From: a virus
Length of the DNA stretch: 25,928 bases
Strand: one strand, 5' to 3'
IMG/VR virus record: IMGVR_UViG_3300006735_000206
Span: 1-25,928 of that record
Shown here: piece after piece, positions 16,230 through 25,348 of the stretch
Layout: every line of letters begins with the position of its first letter
Position numbering within the stretch: position 1 is the stretch's first letter
Made by a program: the position numbers and the translations under genes
Notes under the pieces: model-generated
The model's input: only the letters and a program-made list of their open reading frames with translations
The model's database searches: none
Told to the model about the DNA's origin: nothing

Positions 16230-19200
16230 ATGCTAACAGGCACTAAAGGAACAAAGTTTGCTACGTTATATAATACGTTAGTGAATGATGGAAAATATAC
16301 CAAAAGTTTTGAGGAATTTAACGACCAATTCGGTAGTGATGAAGGTTCTCAAAAACTATACGGTGCCTTAAACAATGAGGGCGCTTACTCTAAATCATAT
16401 GATGAATTTAAATCTCAGTTTGAAGTCGGTCAGTTTGATAATAAAAAATTAAAAGCAATAATAGCAGCAACACCTAAAGATAGTAGTATTAAAGTAGAAG
16501 GTGATAAAGAAAACGAAGACAGTGATGGTAAGCTTACTGTCGCTGATAAAGAACAGTGGGGTATTGGAAACGTTTTTGCTGAAGATTTTGCTGATACACA
16601 GGAAAAAAACACTTGGTTAGAAGATATTGTGGGTAAAAATACTTTCACCGACGGTATTAGTGATGTTTGGAGAGCTATAAAATCTGGTTACCATGCTGGT
16701 ACATCTGTTAATGAGTCTTGGGATCTTTATAAGGAAGGTAACAATATGACTGAAGAACAGCTTAGAGAACTTGTTGCAAGAGGTAGAGAAATGGAAAACG
16801 CTGGTCAAACAGACGAGCAGTTACTACATAGTAAAAGAATGGAAGTGTTAAAAGAAAAATACGGAGGAGTAGGAGCATTCATGCTTGGATGGGCAGAAAA
16901 CCCATCAACAATGGCTCTTTACACTACCAATTCTTTAACACAAATGGCAGTTGCATTGTTTGATAGTGAAGAAGTTATTGGGACAGCTGCCGCTGGCTCA
17001 GGAGCTGGTGCCGCGGCTGGTGCTGGGGTTGGTGCTGGAGTTGGTGCGTTTGCTGGAGGTGTTGGTGCTGCGCCTGGAGCAGTTATTGGAGCTAAGATGG
17101 GAGCAATAGGTGGTTTCATGGGTGGTTTATCTGGCGCAATGGAAACTGGTATGACCACTTCTCAACTACTACAGGAGTCTGCTACAGAAGCTGGTTACGA
17201 CTGGGGTTCTATGAACGATGAGCAAAGAATAAATTGGATCAAAGAAGTAACGAATGATAAAGAAAAGTTTGATGATATTAAAAGTAAGGCTCTTGCTAGA
17301 GGTATAACAATTGGTGCTATAGATGGTGTTACCGGCGCTATATCTATGGGAGCAGGTAGTGCTATTAGTAAAGCTGTATCGAAAACAGCTTACAGTGCAT
17401 TTGCTAACAGAGCCGCTGTCGCTAGTGTTGCGGGTATAGAAACAGCTGGTGGTATGGCATCTGAATATTATGGACAAAAAGCTGCTGGTCAAGAATTTAA
17501 TCTTGAAGAAATAATGATTGAAGGTTTCGCTGATAAAACTTTCACAGCGGTTCAAGTTGCTAAAACTGGTTTAAAAGAACCTAAGTATATGATTAATGGT
17601 CAAGCTAGAAATGGTAAAGAATTTCTTGAAGATCTAAAAATGATGGATGATGAAGCTTATGTTGGAGCTGATATAAAAATAGAAAATTCACCTGCTGTAG
17701 AGAAATTATTTAATAACAGGGTTGAAGATATTAATACTGATTTAGATCTTGATTCTAAAATATCAGGTGTAGAAGATAGAACTAGAGCAATTCAAATAGA
17801 AAGAGAATTATCTAAGTTAAATAAAAACAAATCACAGTCTGCTAAAAATCAAGCTTCAGTATTAAAACAAGAGCTTTCTGATATACAAGAAAAATACGCT
17901 TATTCTAACGCAGATGTTTCTATAGAAAATAGAAAACAAGCTATCTCTAGAGCTAGAGATAATAAATTTGAACAGTCTTTTAATAAAAACTTAAAACCTT
18001 ATAAAAAAGCAGCACAAAAACAAGGTCGTGATATTAATGTATACGATACAACCGATGATTTTAATGAAGCGCAGGGTAATAAAATTTCCAATAAAGAGTT
18101 TGGTAAAGATTATAATCAGCTAGATGATTCTCAAAAGAGTCAAATAGATAGCATGAGGGTAGATGCTTTTTACGACCCAGGAGATGGTAATATATATATA
18201 GATAAACAAAGAGCTAAAGAAGTTGGATCTGTATCTCAAGCTGCTCATGAATTTTTGCATCCGGTAATGAATGCTTTAGTTGGTGATTCAGTTGCTCAAG
18301 GTAAACTTGTTAAAAGTTTTAAAAGTAAAATGACTTCAAAGCAACGTAAGTGGGTTCAATCAGAACTAGAGAATAGAGGTTACGATCCTAGTGAGTGGAG
18401 TACTGAATACTTTAATGTTTTTACTGATGGTATATTAAACGGTGATATAAACTATGATCAAACGTTTTTTGAACAAGCAAAAGATTATGTAGAAAAAATA
18501 TTTAAAGGAGCAGGTTTTGACAATATAAGCTTTGAAGATGGTAGAGGTATGTATAACTTCATGAGAGAATATGCCGCTAATGGTTATAGCAAAAAAGCTG
18601 ATCAAGCTATAAAAGCTGCAGAAAAGAAAACCGGTAGAAGTGTTAAAAACTCTAGAAGTAAAAAGCAACAAGATATTCAAACCTCAAGAAACCAACAAGC
18701 TGAAGACGTTAATAATATATACAAAAACAATCAAGATAAAACAACTGCTGGTTTTTTAATAGCTGAAAAATATAGAGGTATGGCTGAGGCTGTATTTGAT
18801 AGATATATAAACGGTGGAAATGTAACTCAAGATCAAAGAACAGTAATGCTTCAAAACAAGGAAGATATTATTTCTATGATGCTTTATGATAAGATACCTA
18901 ATCAAAAAGCTGATTCAAAAGCTAGAAACGTTTTAGGATTAGTTCTTGATTTTGATGCTGTTAAAAACGAGTATGGATTAGATGGTGTTGCTGGTTATAT
19001 AAATAAATATTTTTCATCTAGAGCATTAGAGGTATTTGCTTATTATGTACCTGATGCTAACATGGACACTATATATAATGAAGATGGATCAGTTAAAAGA
19101 TACATTGATGGTAAGGTTGCTGGAACGCTAACAACAGAAACAACACAAGACACTGTTGGTAGAGTTAAAAGAAGTTTTACGGAACTTGAAACAACTGATG

Positions 19201-19649
19201 AGGCCGCTATAGATGAAGCTGTTGGTACTATAATTGCTGAGAAAGTTATTAAAATGATAAAGCTTGGAACTTATAAAGCAACAGATATACATGCTGAGTT
19301 GGATAAGCTATTAAATTCTGAAATAAGAAAGGCTATAACATCTTTAATGGGTAATATTAAAAATGTTAAAGGAGAAATATTGGTTAGCCAAGAGTATAAA
19401 GACTGGTTAGATGCTAATTATGATATTATAGTAAATTCACTAGAGCTAGATGTTATAAAGAAAAAATACGGTAAACTATTTCAAATAGAAGAAATTGGTA
19501 AAGTAGATAAGAAAAATTTAAAGAAAGACAATCCAAACCTTAAAAAAGATAGTAATTATAGAATATCTAAGTTTAAAATAAAAAGACCTACTAGAAGTGC
19601 TTTTATTAAGTTTTTTACAGAAGGTGGTTACACGACGTTATTAGCATGA
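16230..19649 (+). CDS. Giant internal virion protein, part 1: glycine zippers and HEFLH metallopeptidase motif
   Basis: 1139 residues ending at a TGA. Two 22-residue repeats open the protein (L13-F34 and L43-F64; shared LYxxLxNxGxYxKSxxEFxxQF). Residues ~249-307 and ~355-425 are glycine-zipper, Ala/Gly-rich hydrophobic stretches (GAGVGAGVGAFAGGVGAAPG), suited to membrane insertion during DNA ejection. A coiled-coil region follows (~500-600). H673-E674-F675-L676-H677 is a zinc-metallopeptidase HExxH motif in a helix (SQAAHEFLHPVMNALV), with Glu722 and Glu726 downstream as possible third ligands, a gluzincin-like arrangement. Muralytic or proteolytic internal proteins are known in T7 (gp16) and related phages; protease activity here is inference. 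The frame continues past the TGA into the next gene, so both may be one protein. Confidence 0.65.
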   Translation: MLTGTKGTKFATLYNTLVNDGKYTKSFEEFNDQFGSDEGSQKLYGALNNEGAYSKSYDEFKSQFEVGQFDNKKLKAIIAATPKDSSIKVEGDKENEDSDGKLTVADKEQWGIGNVFAEDFADTQEKNTWLEDIVGKNTFTDGISDVWRAIKSGYHAGTSVNESWDLYKEGNNMTEEQLRELVARGREMENAGQTDEQLLHSKRMEVLKEKYGGVGAFMLGWAENPSTMALYTTNSLTQMAVALFDSEEVIGTAAAGSGAGAAAGAGVGAGVGAFAGGVGAAPGAVIGAKMGAIGGFMGGLSGAMETGMTTSQLLQESATEAGYDWGSMNDEQRINWIKEVTNDKEKFDDIKSKALARGITIGAIDGVTGAISMGAGSAISKAVSKTAYSAFANRAAVASVAGIETAGGMASEYYGQKAAGQEFNLEEIMIEGFADKTFTAVQVAKTGLKEPKYMINGQARNGKEFLEDLKMMDDEAYVGADIKIENSPAVEKLFNNRVEDINTDLDLDSKISGVEDRTRAIQIERELSKLNKNKSQSAKNQASVLKQELSDIQEKYAYSNADVSIENRKQAISRARDNKFEQSFNKNLKPYKKAAQKQGRDINVYDTTDDFNEAQGNKISNKEFGKDYNQLDDSQKSQIDSMRVDAFYDPGDGNIYIDKQRAKEVGSVSQAAHEFLHPVMNALVGDSVAQGKLVKSFKSKMTSKQRKWVQSELENRGYDPSEWSTEYFNVFTDGILNGDINYDQTFFEQAKDYVEKIFKGAGFDNISFEDGRGMYNFMREYAANGYSKKADQAIKAAEKKTGRSVKNSRSKKQQDIQTSRNQQAEDVNNIYKNNQDKTTAGFLIAEKYRGMAEAVFDRYINGGNVTQDQRTVMLQNKEDIISMMLYDKIPNQKADSKARNVLGLVLDFDAVKNEYGLDGVAGYINKYFSSRALEVFAYYVPDANMDTIYNEDGSVKRYIDGKVAGTLTTETTQDTVGRVKRSFTELETTDEAAIDEAVGTIIAEKVIKMIKLGTYKATDIHAELDKLLNSEIRKAITSLMGNIKNVKGEILVSQEYKDWLDANYDIIVNSLELDVIKKKYGKLFQIEEIGKVDKKNLKKDNPNLKKDSNYRISKFKIKRPTRSAFIKFFTEGGYTTLLA
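16266..16421 (+). repeat. Tandem 22-residue coding repeat
   Basis: Two protein-level repeats at residues 13-34 and 43-64 of the giant internal protein, with a 30-residue period. Twelve of 22 positions are identical, including the LY start, the central G-x-Y-x-K-S and the EFxxQF end. The DNA has diverged, so the duplication is old and kept by selection. It is probably a small helical binding module. Confidence 0.7.
19647..19649 (+). other. Isolated in-frame TGA joining two giant open frames
   Basis: TGA followed by C is the only TGA stop in the window; every other gene ends in TAA. The frame resumes at once (QKSLAMEIASELTRDEV…) and stays open to 23840, so readthrough would give about 2536 residues. 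Possible explanations are a nonsense change or sequencing error (AGA or TGG to TGA), leaky UGA-C readthrough, or two adjacent genes. General TGA recoding is ruled out by abundant TGG Trp codons and no other internal TGA. Confidence 0.7.
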
Positions 19650-19664
19650 CAAAAATCATTAGCA

Positions 19665-22600
19665 ATGGAAATAGCTAGTGAATTAACTAGAGACGAGGTA
19701 AACAAATTAGCTAATTCATCTCCGTTTATAAACGAGTTAATTGAAATATCTAAAATGAGTAACAAGCAAGTATCAGAGCTCATACTAGAAAATGAATTTA
19801 AATCTTTAGCAGAAGGATTAAATAGAGCTAAAGTTGTTACAGATACAAACACGTTTGACAACCTACAGTTTAGTAAAAAGCTAAGCAGAGATAATAAACT
19901 ATCGCTGTTGAAATCTATGCCAGCTATAATAAAACATGTTAATGAAAATGGTTTAGGTTTAAGAACATTAAAAACTTTTTTGAAAAAAGAATTAGGTTGG
20001 TCACAGCCACAGATAACAGCTCTTTCTAAAAAAATAAAAGACGCAATAGAAAAATTTCATAAAGTAGAAAATGTTGAAACAATTGATAAAGCAAATATTA
20101 ATGAGTTTATAGTTGATGAAGTTTTTAAAGAAAACGATGGTATATTAAATATATTAAAAGAATTTGTTGGTGAAACTTCAACACCTTATGGTATTATACA
20201 GAAAATAGGTAATTTAAACTGGAAAGGTTTGTTTAGAATAGATAAGTTTAGAGAAAGATCTAGAGAGACAGACATAGCTTATGCAGAGAAGATTATATTA
20301 AAAAAAGGAAAAGCTACAGAAGCTGGTTTACTTAAAGTTTTAAAGTGGTTAACAAAACACACAACCACAGCCGGTCAAAATAGTTTTATAAAAAGAAAGC
20401 AAGTTTTTGCTGGTAATCCTGACTTTATAAATAGGTTGAACGAAATAGATGGTGTAAACATTGTTACTAAGTGGAGCAAAGAAGATGCTAATGGTGTTAG
20501 AAAAATGTCTATTGATTTTGATAAATCAAGATTAAATGGTGAACCTTTATCAAAAACTACATATAATAAAGATGGATCAGTTAAAAAAGAAGGTTTTAAA
20601 AAATTATTAGAAGCAAAACCTCAAAGTGCTAAAGATTCAAAAGGAAACGTAAGTAGAGATACTTTTTACAAAGACTTTAAAAAGAGAAAAGCTGAGTCTC
20701 AAGAAGCTTGGGATACGCTTATAGGGTATTTAGATTTTATGTACAAGCAGGTTAAAGATCCTAAAGTAGATTTCAGCGTGTTAGACTTTACTGGAAAACT
20801 AATAAGCTTAAATAGTAACATGAGTACAATGTTGCGATCAGCTGCAAACGTTCAATATTATTTTGTTCAACCAGATGGTAAGCCTTTTACTGGAACATTA
20901 GTTTATGAGCATCTTATACCAGCTTCCTTCATAGTTAGTAAATTAGCTCAACATTACGCGCAAAAACTAGCTGGTTTAGAAGGTTTAGATTTAAATAAAT
21001 TACATAGTAAATATAAGGTAGCAATAATACCTAAAATAATGGATGACAGCGTGGGTATACTTAGAAAATCTAGAATGAGTGCTGCTTGGGATTTTATGAC
21101 AGATAGTGAATTAGATAGATATTTTGATGATGTAACTAGAGGTATGAGGAATATTTTTGCTGTTGAAAACTTAGAAACAGGAGATATAATTGGGCAAGAT
21201 CATGCTGATATTTCTGACTTACAATATTCTAGAAAACAAATAAACACTATAAACAACTACAATAAGTTTATACAGTTTTCAAGAGTACCTGGTCCTAGAA
21301 AAGGTATTAGTGTTATTGATTTTGACGATACATTAGCTTTTAGCGATTCAATGATAATAGTTAAATGGAAAGATGGTAACCTTACAAAAATGACGCCAGC
21401 TGAGTTTGCTAAACAATCTGAAAATATAGCTGACATAGTAGAGTCTTTTGATTTTTCTGAGTTTAACAAAGTTAAAAACGGTAAAAAAGGACCTTTCTTT
21501 AATAGAGCTAAATCTTTAAAAGATAAATTTGGAAATAAAGATATTTTTATATTAACAGCTAGACCCCAAAAATCAGCGCCAGCAATAAGAGCTTTCTTAG
21601 CAGGTGTTGGTTTAGATATTAAATTAGAAAACATTGTTGGTTTAGAAGATGGTAGGCCAAAGGCAAAAGCAGATTGGATACTTAGTAAGGTAGCAGAAGG
21701 TTATAATGATTTTTTATTCGCAGATGATGCTATTAAAAATGTAAAAGCTGTTGCTGCTGTTTTAGATCAAGTCGATGTTAAGTCTGATGTTCAACAAGCT
21801 AGGGTAGAGTTTAGTAAAAACATGGGTAGAACCTTTGATGAAATATTAGAGGAAAACAAAGGTGTTAAAGCTGATGAGATATTTTCTGAAGCAAGAGCTA
21901 GAACAGAAGGTAAAAAGAAAAGATGGGAATTTTGGTTACCACCAGGCGCTGAGGATTTTAAAGGATTATTATATTATTTCTTAGGTAAAGGTAAAGTTGG
22001 TGAAAAACAAATGGACTTTTTTAATGAAACGTTGATAAAACCATTTGCTAGAGCTATGACTGAGCTAGCTAGAATTAAACAAGCTTACGCTAATAACTTT
22101 AAAGCTTTAAAGAAGAAATATCCTGACGTTAGAAAAAGGTTGTCTAAAAAATCTCCTTATGGTAATTTTAGCTTTGACGATGCTATTAGGGTTTATCTTT
22201 GGACAAAACTAGGTTACGAAATACCAGGTGTAAATAAACAAGATGTACAAGCTTTAGTTGATATAGTTGTTTCAGATCCTGATCTTAAAGCGTTTGCTGA
22301 TGGTTTGGATTTAATATCAAAAGATAGAGGTTATCCTAAACCAGGTGAAAACTGGACAACAGGCAACACTGCACAAGATATGAAAGATCTTTCTGACAAA
22401 GTTTCAAGAAAAGAATTGCTAGCAGAGTGGATTAAAAATAAAAATGAAATATTTACAAAAGAAAGATTAAATAAAATAGAAGCTATATATGGTGAAAACT
22501 TTAGAAGTGCACTGGAAGATATTCTTTATAGAATGGAAAACGGTACAAACAGGGTTTATGGCAGTAAAAACAAATTAGTTAATGCATTTAGTAACTGGAT

Positions 22601-23840
22601 AAATAATTCTGTTGGTGCTATTATGTTCTTCAATATGAGATCTGCGTTGTTACAGACAATATCTTTTGTAAACTTTATTAACTGGTCAGATAATAATCCA
22701 GCTAAATTTGGCGCGGCTATATTAAACACAAAGCAGTTTGCTAAAGATTTTGTAAGAATATTTAACTCTGATTTATTAAAACAAAGAAGATCTGGTTTAG
22801 GTTATGATATTAACGAGGCTGAAATCGCAGAAGCATTAGCGGGTTCTAGAAATGGACCAGCGGCATTATTAAGATACTTATTAAGAGTAGGTTTCACGCC
22901 TACACAAGTTGCGGATAGTTTTGCTATATCTTTAGGTGGCGCTACATTTTATAGAAATAGAATAAACACTTATTTAAAACAAGGATTATCAAGGGTAGAT
23001 GCTGAGGCAAAAGCTTTTGAAGATTTTGCAACAACATCTGAAGAATCACAACAGTCTGCTAGACCTGATATGATTAGTCAGCAACAAGCTGGACCTTTAG
23101 GTAGGTTGATACTTGCGTTTCAAAATACACCTATGCAGTATATGAGACTAACTAAGAAAGCTTTTTTAGATATTAAGAATGGTAGAGGTGATCTTAGAAC
23201 AAATGTATCTAAAATTATTTATTATACAGCGATACAAAATATAATATTTACAGCAATGCAGAGTGCTTTATTTGCGTTATTGTTTGCTAATGACGAAGAA
23301 GACGAAGAGATACTAGATAAAAAAGGTATGAGGGTTGCTAATAATATGACTGATACAATACTAAGAGGTGGTGGTATATATGGTGCAGTTGCTTCAACCG
23401 CTAAAAATATGATATTAAAATTTGTTGAACAAGAAAAGAAAGGCTTTAGAGCTGATCATGCTTATACAATGATTGAGATGGCAAACCTATCTCCACCTAT
23501 TGGTAGTAAGTTAAGAAAAATATATTCAGCTACACAAACTTATAAATTTAATAGAGATGAAATAGCAGAAAGAGGTTTTCATATATCTAATCCAGCTTAT
23601 CAAGCAATAGGTAATGTTGTGTCAGGTGTTACAAACGTTCCTCTAGACAGATTGTTTAATAAAATAAACAATTTACGAGCAGCATCTAATAATGAAAACG
23701 AGACTTGGCAAAGAATAGCTAACGTAATGGGTTGGAATACTTGGGACATAGGATCTAAGCTACCAGAAGACGTTGAAAATAGAAAAAGTAAACCAAGCAG
23801 GAAAAGAAAAAAGAAAGTAAAAAAGAAGAAAAAGAAGTAA
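19665..23840 (+). CDS. Giant internal virion protein, part 2: HAD phosphatase domain, membrane segments, Lys tail
   Basis: 1391 residues from the first ATG after the TGA, although the same frame runs from 16230. A HAD-superfamily domain lies at about 545-700 with the full motif set: VIDFDDTL (Asp552 nucleophile, Asp554 acid), ILTARP (Thr631), basic Lys666/Lys668 and FLFADD (Asp687, Asp688). This looks like polynucleotide-kinase-phosphatase or nucleotidase-type HADs. Earlier, YEHLIPA (His416) resembles a motif of nuclease-like domains in large polyvalent phage proteins; function unproven. Hydrophobic stretches occur at ~982-1007 and ~1184-1211, the latter followed by an acidic run. The last 19 residues are almost all Lys/Arg, suited to holding DNA. 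The likely role is an ejected core protein carrying enzymatic domains. The leader before ATG 19665 is not the A/T type of other genes, which favours one continuous protein. Confidence 0.65.
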   Translation: MEIASELTRDEVNKLANSSPFINELIEISKMSNKQVSELILENEFKSLAEGLNRAKVVTDTNTFDNLQFSKKLSRDNKLSLLKSMPAIIKHVNENGLGLRTLKTFLKKELGWSQPQITALSKKIKDAIEKFHKVENVETIDKANINEFIVDEVFKENDGILNILKEFVGETSTPYGIIQKIGNLNWKGLFRIDKFRERSRETDIAYAEKIILKKGKATEAGLLKVLKWLTKHTTTAGQNSFIKRKQVFAGNPDFINRLNEIDGVNIVTKWSKEDANGVRKMSIDFDKSRLNGEPLSKTTYNKDGSVKKEGFKKLLEAKPQSAKDSKGNVSRDTFYKDFKKRKAESQEAWDTLIGYLDFMYKQVKDPKVDFSVLDFTGKLISLNSNMSTMLRSAANVQYYFVQPDGKPFTGTLVYEHLIPASFIVSKLAQHYAQKLAGLEGLDLNKLHSKYKVAIIPKIMDDSVGILRKSRMSAAWDFMTDSELDRYFDDVTRGMRNIFAVENLETGDIIGQDHADISDLQYSRKQINTINNYNKFIQFSRVPGPRKGISVIDFDDTLAFSDSMIIVKWKDGNLTKMTPAEFAKQSENIADIVESFDFSEFNKVKNGKKGPFFNRAKSLKDKFGNKDIFILTARPQKSAPAIRAFLAGVGLDIKLENIVGLEDGRPKAKADWILSKVAEGYNDFLFADDAIKNVKAVAAVLDQVDVKSDVQQARVEFSKNMGRTFDEILEENKGVKADEIFSEARARTEGKKKRWEFWLPPGAEDFKGLLYYFLGKGKVGEKQMDFFNETLIKPFARAMTELARIKQAYANNFKALKKKYPDVRKRLSKKSPYGNFSFDDAIRVYLWTKLGYEIPGVNKQDVQALVDIVVSDPDLKAFADGLDLISKDRGYPKPGENWTTGNTAQDMKDLSDKVSRKELLAEWIKNKNEIFTKERLNKIEAIYGENFRSALEDILYRMENGTNRVYGSKNKLVNAFSNWINNSVGAIMFFNMRSALLQTISFVNFINWSDNNPAKFGAAILNTKQFAKDFVRIFNSDLLKQRRSGLGYDINEAEIAEALAGSRNGPAALLRYLLRVGFTPTQVADSFAISLGGATFYRNRINTYLKQGLSRVDAEAKAFEDFATTSEESQQSARPDMISQQQAGPLGRLILAFQNTPMQYMRLTKKAFLDIKNGRGDLRTNVSKIIYYTAIQNIIFTAMQSALFALLFANDEEDEEILDKKGMRVANNMTDTILRGGGIYGAVASTAKNMILKFVEQEKKGFRADHAYTMIEMANLSPPIGSKLRKIYSATQTYKFNRDEIAERGFHISNPAYQAIGNVVSGVTNVPLDRLFNKINNLRAASNNENETWQRIANVMGWNTWDIGSKLPEDVENRKSKPSRKRKKKVKKKKKK

Positions 23841-23866
23841 TTATAAAAAGATAAACCGACTTTACT

Positions 23867-25045
23867 ATGAAAAAAATATTATTAATCTTAGCGTTGCTAA
23901 TATCTAGCAATGCTCAATCGCAATTTGTTGAGAAATTATACAAAGACTTTCTAAAGTACGGCACATTTTATGCTGCTGGTAATGTAGAAAACGCTCAAGC
24001 GGTTCAACCAAACTATTTTATACGTACTAATCCAGAAGATTTTTACGGTATACCACAAGTAGAAGATAGAGCTGACTACCATCCATTTAACTATAGATAT
24101 GGTCTAGGTATACGTAAGTTAGCTAGATTTGATTATGAAACTAAACCAGGAACTTTCTGGACAGGTAATCAACAAGTAGAAAAACAAATAGGTCTATCAG
24201 CACCTACATCAGCTGTTCAAGGTTTAGAATATTTATTACATTGGGAAAAAGAAAGATTCAACGGTAATGAGTTTACTAACAAGAGATTATTTGTAAGACA
24301 TACTGGTGATTATCATATTGCTAAATTTGAAGCTAGAGAAACTGGTAAAATAGATTTTAAATATTTATCTGGTGAAATAAGAGCCAGGTTACCTATAGGT
24401 AAGAAGTTTAGTATATCTGCTGGAGCTATATACCGTACACATGAGCGTCCTTATGGTTACAACCCTGTAGAAATATGGTTAAACATGGAAGATGAAAATG
24501 GTGATGCAATGAATCCTTGGTATTCTTTAGGTTATGAATATGGTTACCAAGATATATACTATAGTCAAAACGATCAAGATGGTAATCAAACGTATGATTG
24601 GTACTGGATAAACTCACAAGGTGAAACTGTAGCTTATACTGATGCTGATTTTAGAGATAGAATAATGCCTGGTTTGTTAAATCGATATAACAAAGAAGCT
24701 TGGGCTGATCTTGATGCTTTTGCTGAGATTGCTCCAGTTGTTGGTGCAGACTTTTATCACTACAAAAATAACTTTTGGCTACACGCTTACGGTAGCTGGA
24801 TATTACCTTATCATAAGTACGTACAAGGCAACGAAGATTTTAGCTATTTACACAGAAGCAGCTGGGGTAAAGGCGGACATAATAATTTATTAGATGGTGA
24901 GCAGTGGAGTGATTACCAAGCTGGTTTAGTGTTTGGTGTTAAAATTAGCAAATCAGTTGGTTTGTTTATAGAAGGTGAGTATACTAAATTTTGGGATACA
25001 GAGATGTTTAACTCCAACTTTGGAATTAATTACACTTTTAGATAA
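23867..25045 (+). CDS. Outer-membrane beta-barrel protein with signal peptide
   Basis: 392 residues. MKKILLILALLISSNAQSQF is a Bacteroidota signal peptide (two Lys, a Leu/Ile core, cleavage near Ala16-Ser18). The mature part is rich in Tyr, Trp, Gly and Asn, with alternating polar/hydrophobic strands (FDYETKPGTFW; SGEIRARLPIGKKFSISAGA; AGLVFGVKISKSVGLFIEGE). The last residues INYTFR are a BAM-recognised C-terminal beta-signal ending in an aromatic plus Arg, as in many Bacteroidota outer-membrane proteins. The product should be inserted in the host outer membrane rather than packed in the virion. Plausible roles are receptor masking or superinfection exclusion, help with lysis, or nutrient/porin function. 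The stop overlaps the next start (TAATG). Confidence 0.7.
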   Translation: MKKILLILALLISSNAQSQFVEKLYKDFLKYGTFYAAGNVENAQAVQPNYFIRTNPEDFYGIPQVEDRADYHPFNYRYGLGIRKLARFDYETKPGTFWTGNQQVEKQIGLSAPTSAVQGLEYLLHWEKERFNGNEFTNKRLFVRHTGDYHIAKFEARETGKIDFKYLSGEIRARLPIGKKFSISAGAIYRTHERPYGYNPVEIWLNMEDENGDAMNPWYSLGYEYGYQDIYYSQNDQDGNQTYDWYWINSQGETVAYTDADFRDRIMPGLLNRYNKEAWADLDAFAEIAPVVGADFYHYKNNFWLHAYGSWILPYHKYVQGNEDFSYLHRSSWGKGGHNNLLDGEQWSDYQAGLVFGVKISKSVGLFIEGEYTKFWDTEMFNSNFGINYTFR

Positions 25046-25347
25046 TGGAAGAGTTATCAGAAAAGTCACAGGTAAAACTTGACATAAAAACATTAATAGG
25101 TATAATAATAGGTATTATATCTATAGCAGGTATATGGTTTGACTTAACAGCTAAGATAAGCACTATAGATAGTCAATTAGTCAGACTAGAATATAACCAA
25201 ACCCTAAACGATGAGTTTAGAATAAAATGGCCCAGAGGAGAAATGGGTGCTTTGCCAGACGATGCTAAGCAAGATTTAAGAATTGAATATCTACAGAAAG
25301 ATGTAGAAAAGCTTATAGAAATAATCGAAGAATTAAAAGAAAAGTAA
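25045..25347 (+). CDS. Single-TM coiled-coil protein, paralogue A (holin- or spanin-like candidate)
   Basis: 100 residues. One transmembrane segment at ~15-34 (KTLIGIIIGIISIAGIWFDL) is followed by a charged coiled coil to the C-terminus (LQKDVEKLIEIIEELKEK). Size and layout are compatible with a single-TM holin, an inner-membrane spanin-like or an antiholin protein, but no family is recognised. It starts at an ATG overlapping the beta-barrel stop and ends 1 nt before a paralogue with the same TM-plus-coiled-coil plan, so the two may pair in one complex. Confidence 0.7.
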   Translation: MEELSEKSQVKLDIKTLIGIIIGIISIAGIWFDLTAKISTIDSQLVRLEYNQTLNDEFRIKWPRGEMGALPDDAKQDLRIEYLQKDVEKLIEIIEELKEK

Positions 25348-25348
25348 A

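Noticed and set aside
16919-17158. Antisense Pro/Ala-rich open frame
   Set aside because: Mirror of the Gly/Ala zipper region of the giant protein; codon structure belongs to the + strand gene.
19647-19649. General reassignment of TGA to Trp, as in some crAss-like phages
   Set aside because: Trp is encoded by TGG throughout, and this is the only internal TGA in about 8,000 codons.
21318-21335. DFDDT as the DFDGD-type metal motif of a virion RNA polymerase
   Set aside because: The following LTARP, Lys and ADD motifs at proper spacing fit a HAD phosphatase; no other polymerase motif is seen.
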